Assembly: GCA_021845705.1 (NCBI GenBank)
Contig: JAJZVJ010000089.1
Location: 1 to 7,974, forward strand
Length of the DNA: 7,974 bases
Origin: a bacterium
GTDB taxonomy: Bacteria > Elusimicrobiota > Elusimicrobia > Elusimicrobiales > UBA9959
Reading direction: 5' to 3'
A program made the translations under genes and the position numbers. Within the stretch, counting starts at the first letter, position 1. Every line of letters begins with the position of its first letter. Of the stretch, positions 6,529 through 7,974 are shown piece by piece. The notes beneath the pieces are model-generated. The model saw only the letters and a list, made by a program, of their open reading frames with translations. It had not been told where the DNA came from and ran no database searches.

Positions 6529-6933
6529 TCACTTCCCCTTGTGGACCGCGCTCTTTAGCAGGGACTCCACTTTCACCAGGAGTTCGTTTGGCTTAAGCGG
6601 TTTTTCAAGGTAGGCGTTCACCGGCAGCCAGTCCTTGTCGCCCACCTCGCTGTTAAAATCCAGCCCGGTGCTTTCTTTAATAGCCGTGAGCATCAGGATG
6701 GGGACGGTTTTATTCTCGCGGCTGGCCCGCAGGGTCCTGGCCACCTCGAAACCGGTGCTCATGGTCTCCATCATCACGTCGAGGATCACCAGGTCGTATT
6801 TGGCCGCTTTCGCCGCCTTTATCCCCTCCTCGCCGTTCACCGCCACGGACACCTTGTGCTTGCAGCTTTCCAGTATGATGCGCATCGACTCCACTATATC
6901 GGGGTCGTCGTCGATAATAAGTATTTTCGCCAT
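6529..6933 (-). CDS. Stand-alone response regulator receiver protein (CheY-like)
   Basis: The 134-residue protein is a single REC domain with no output domain. The acidic pocket is D8-D10 in LIIDDD, the phospho-acceptor is D52 in ILDVMM, the switch Thr is T83 in MLTA, and the conserved Lys is K111 in LEKP. The loop GDKDWLPVNAYLEKP (98-112) is a feature I associate with single-domain receivers outside the chemotaxis CheY group. It is the first gene of a two-gene unit with the membrane kinase, four bases apart. Without a DNA-binding or enzymatic domain, it must act by protein contact or pass phosphate on through a relay. GGGAGG four bases before ATG is the ribosome site, and an extended -10 promoter lies immediately upstream. 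Confidence 0.93.
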   Translation of the reverse strand: MAKILIIDDDPDIVESMRIILESCKHKVSVAVNGEEGIKAAKAAKYDLVILDVMMETMSTGFEVARTLRASRENKTVPILMLTAIKESTGLDFNSEVGDKDWLPVNAYLEKPLKPNELLVKVESLLKSAVHKGK

Positions 6934-6959
6934 TTTCCCTCCCTGCTACGCTAAAGCCT

Positions 6960-6988
6960 ATTATATCAAGCGGCACGCGGCGCAACAA
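6960..6988 (-). promoter_or_regulatory. Extended -10 promoter of the receiver/kinase operon
   Basis: Read on the minus strand, an exact TATAAT (6965-6960) is preceded by TG one base away (TGaTATAAT, an extended -10). A partial -35, TTGTTG (6988-6983), lies 17 bases further up. Transcription should start near 6952, giving a leader of about 19 bases that carries GGGAGG before the ATG at 6933. The fit is good and no competing site was seen. Confidence 0.7.
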
Positions 6989-7203
6989 CGGCTATCTTTG
7001 GCGGCCCGGAAAAGAGGAGCACGAGATCGACAGATAAATTCGTACAGAAATTGCGCGTCTTTTTCTGACTTCCACCAAGCGGCGAAGGCGTAATTCAGCG
7101 TGATTGCCAAGGCGCGGCCGCCCATATTAAGCTTAAAATACTTCTCGTTTGCGGCCAGCGCCTGCCCGTCGGTCTTGTATGCAAGCGTATTATTATTGCG
7201 CAC
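6961..7203 (-). pseudogene. Downstream fragment of the decayed S41-like peptidase
   Basis: This frame opens at a GTG (7203) with no ribosome site, two bases beyond the stop of the upstream fragment, and runs 80 codons. Its middle (LAANEKYFKLNMGGRALAIT, then FAAWWKSEKDAQFLYEF) resembles the variable stretch that follows the DGHT block in large S41 peptidases, where a WW motif is common. It is therefore best read as a continuation of the upstream fragment after a frameshift. Past about residue 57 the sequence turns Arg/Cys-rich and runs into the -35 and -10 of the receiver promoter, so the C-terminal S41 catalytic domain is absent. An independent small protein is less likely. Confidence 0.5.
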
Positions 7204-7205
7204 TA

Positions 7206-7629
7206 TCAGGCGTAGCTCACGCCGTCAACATTACAACTGAGGCTATCGGCCGCCCCGCCTGACGTCCGCTTAAGCGAGAACCGCAGCGAGAAATTTCCCG
7301 CGCCGTAGTATCTGATACTGGTGTGACCATCTTGAAACGACGCGGCTGCATAGCATAGCGCGTAGGCCAGGTCCTTTACGGCGACGCGTCCGCCCTTCAT
7401 CCTTCCCGACACCTCCTTCGCGGTCCGCTTTTTAAGTTTAAGATACTCATCCGGCTCCATGCCAGCCAGCAAGTTCGGGTGAACTTGTTCCGCCTTCATG
7501 AAAAAATTGTTTGTATCCTCTTGCGCATCGGCAATAGAGATATAGCCCGGTTTGAACTCTATCTTTTCCTTGCTGGATTTTTTAGGCAGACCGATATTAT
7601 AGCAGGCAACAATTTAAGATTAATCCCAT
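7206..7629 (-). pseudogene. N-terminal remnant of an S41-family peptidase (lipoprotein-like)
   Basis: The frame is open from 7613 to the stop at 7208-7206 (135 codons), although the only ATG in it is at 7499. The 38 codons before that ATG still read as protein homologous to S41 N-terminal domains: ISIADAQEDTNNFF continues into MKAEQVHPNLLAG and then VKDLAYALCYAAASFQDGHT, the DGHT block typical of tail-specific protease relatives. The open frame begins IVACYN, a lipobox-like sequence. An ATG at 7629 in another frame encodes MGLIL, so a one-base shift near 7614-7620 would join them into MGLILIVACYN, a short lipoprotein signal. The stop at 7206 is a second lesion. S41 enzymes carry their Ser/Lys dyad in the C-terminal half, which is missing here. 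Base composition is AT-richer than the operons to the left. Confidence 0.6.
7596..7604 (-). promoter_or_regulatory. Extended -10-like sequence inside the peptidase remnant
   Basis: The minus strand carries TGCTATAAT (7604-7596), an extended -10 without a clear -35 (no good match 16-18 bases upstream). It lies within codons that still read as S41 protein, so it may be fortuitous. If used, it would produce a transcript with a leader of about 90 bases before the ATG at 7499. Confidence 0.2.
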
Positions 7630-7727
7630 TATCCCGCAAATCCATCCGATCTGCCAACCGCTATCGCGGTAAGATCACCGATTTAAAAGCGGAGCAGACA
7701 CCCAGATATACACCAGAACCCCCGCTC
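7630..7727. other. Divergent intergenic stretch between peptidase remnant and regulator
   Basis: This AT-rich spacer separates the remnant (minus) from the winged-helix gene (plus). Apart from the regulator promoter at its right edge, I see no gene, hairpin-terminator or repeat in it. On the minus strand the codons upstream of the ATG at 7629 stay open for 16 codons (to a TGA at about 7677) with a weakly hydrophobic reading. The remnant's signal peptide could therefore have started slightly further upstream. Confidence 0.4.
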
Positions 7728-7756
7728 TTGACATACTTACATATTGTAAGTATAAT
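7728..7756 (+). promoter_or_regulatory. Consensus sigma-70 promoter of the winged-helix gene
   Basis: TTGACA (7728-7733) and TATAAT (7751-7756) are both exact consensus hexamers, separated by exactly 17 bases. Transcription is expected to start about seven bases past the -10, at or next to 7763, which is the A of the ATG. Such a strong core promoter normally needs a repressor, and the palindrome in its spacer supplies a likely operator. Confidence 0.88.
7733..7753. promoter_or_regulatory. 21-bp palindromic operator within the promoter spacer
   Basis: ATACTTACA (7733-7741) and TGTAAGTAT (7745-7753) are perfect inverted arms around the centre TAT. The site covers the whole spacer and touches both hexamers, so a bound dimer would block RNA polymerase. 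The size and symmetry fit a winged-helix dimer. The adjacent gene encodes a winged-helix protein, making autorepression the simplest reading. Confidence 0.75.
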
Positions 7757-7762
7757 ATAAAC

Positions 7763-7974
7763 ATGATCATTGAGTTATTAAACCGCAGAGACCCCCTGCA
7801 GATCTTGCTAGCTTTATACCAGCGCGGCGGACTTCGCTTTGGCCAGATCCAGACCTTACTGAACCTGAACCCGACCCAAGTGGACAGGGCGCTTAAATTC
7901 CTGACTGGCAGCCGCTGGATCAAAGCACATCCTCAGCCTGGCGGTAAAAGCCGGGGGCAAGCAGTGTACCGTCT
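7763..7974 (+). CDS. Winged helix-turn-helix transcriptional regulator (partial)
   Basis: The first 70 residues are visible; the gene continues beyond the window. They form a winged helix-turn-helix DNA-binding domain: a first helix LLNRRDPLQILLALYQRG (5-22), then LRFGQIQTLLNLNPTQVDRA (24-43) as the helix-turn-helix, with LNPTQVDRALKFL as recognition helix, and a wing around HPQPGGKSRGQAVYR (56-70). This is the layout of ArsR/MarR/HxlR-type one-component regulators. The exact family cannot be decided without the C-terminal part. The ATG at 7763 has no Shine-Dalgarno, and the predicted transcription start coincides with it, so the mRNA is probably leaderless. The palindrome in the promoter suggests autoregulation. 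The gene is divergent from the decayed peptidase. Confidence 0.8.
   Translation, partial: MIIELLNRRDPLQILLALYQRGGLRFGQIQTLLNLNPTQVDRALKFLTGSRWIKAHPQPGGKSRGQAVYR

Noticed and set aside
7675..7923. Minus-strand frame opposite the winged-helix gene
   Set aside because: It is antisense to a clear helix-turn-helix domain and reads through the promoter and palindrome.

Overview
This window is GC-rich bacterial DNA with densely packed genes. Two secreted proteins and a lipoprotein-like remnant point to a cell with a periplasm, or at least an active Sec export route. The lineage cannot be fixed from sequence alone. High GC3, frequent ATA and AGG codons and the gene content would suit an Elusimicrobiota- or Deltaproteobacteria-like genome, but that is a weak inference.

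Left part (1-4670). The 3' end of an unidentified plus-strand gene (3-173) is followed by a strong bidirectional terminator (191-219). Next comes a non-coding block (227-373) that folds into a long imperfect inverted repeat carrying two internal hairpins. A three-gene minus-strand operon then converges on that terminator. In transcription order it encodes an exported TldD-family metallopeptidase with an intact HExxxH motif (4670-2937), an exported TldD/PmbA-family paralogue that has lost every metal ligand (2925-1246), and an exported NodB-type polysaccharide deacetylase (1226-378). The first two resemble the cytosolic TldD/TldE pair (active zinc subunit plus zinc-less partner), but both have signal peptides. 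The likely job is trimming peptides, and possibly remodelling glycans, outside the cytoplasm.

Middle (4671-6990). A roughly 200-base divergent intergenic region holds a leader with two mutually exclusive stems ahead of a 98-residue plus-strand orphan gene (4875-5171). That gene overlaps tail-to-tail by 15 bases with a two-component pair on the minus strand: a stand-alone receiver protein (6933-6529), then a six-TM sensor histidine kinase (6524-5157, TTG start). An extended -10 promoter (6960-6988) drives the pair.

Right part (6961-7974). The N-terminal half of a decayed S41-type peptidase lies on the minus strand. It has an internal stop or frameshift and has lost its catalytic domain. Divergent from it, a winged-helix regulator gene begins at 7763 and runs off the window. 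Its promoter is an exact TTGACA-17-TATAAT with a 21-bp palindrome filling the spacer, and the predicted transcription start falls on the ATG, so its mRNA is probably leaderless.

No tRNA, rRNA, CRISPR array, transposase or replication origin was seen.
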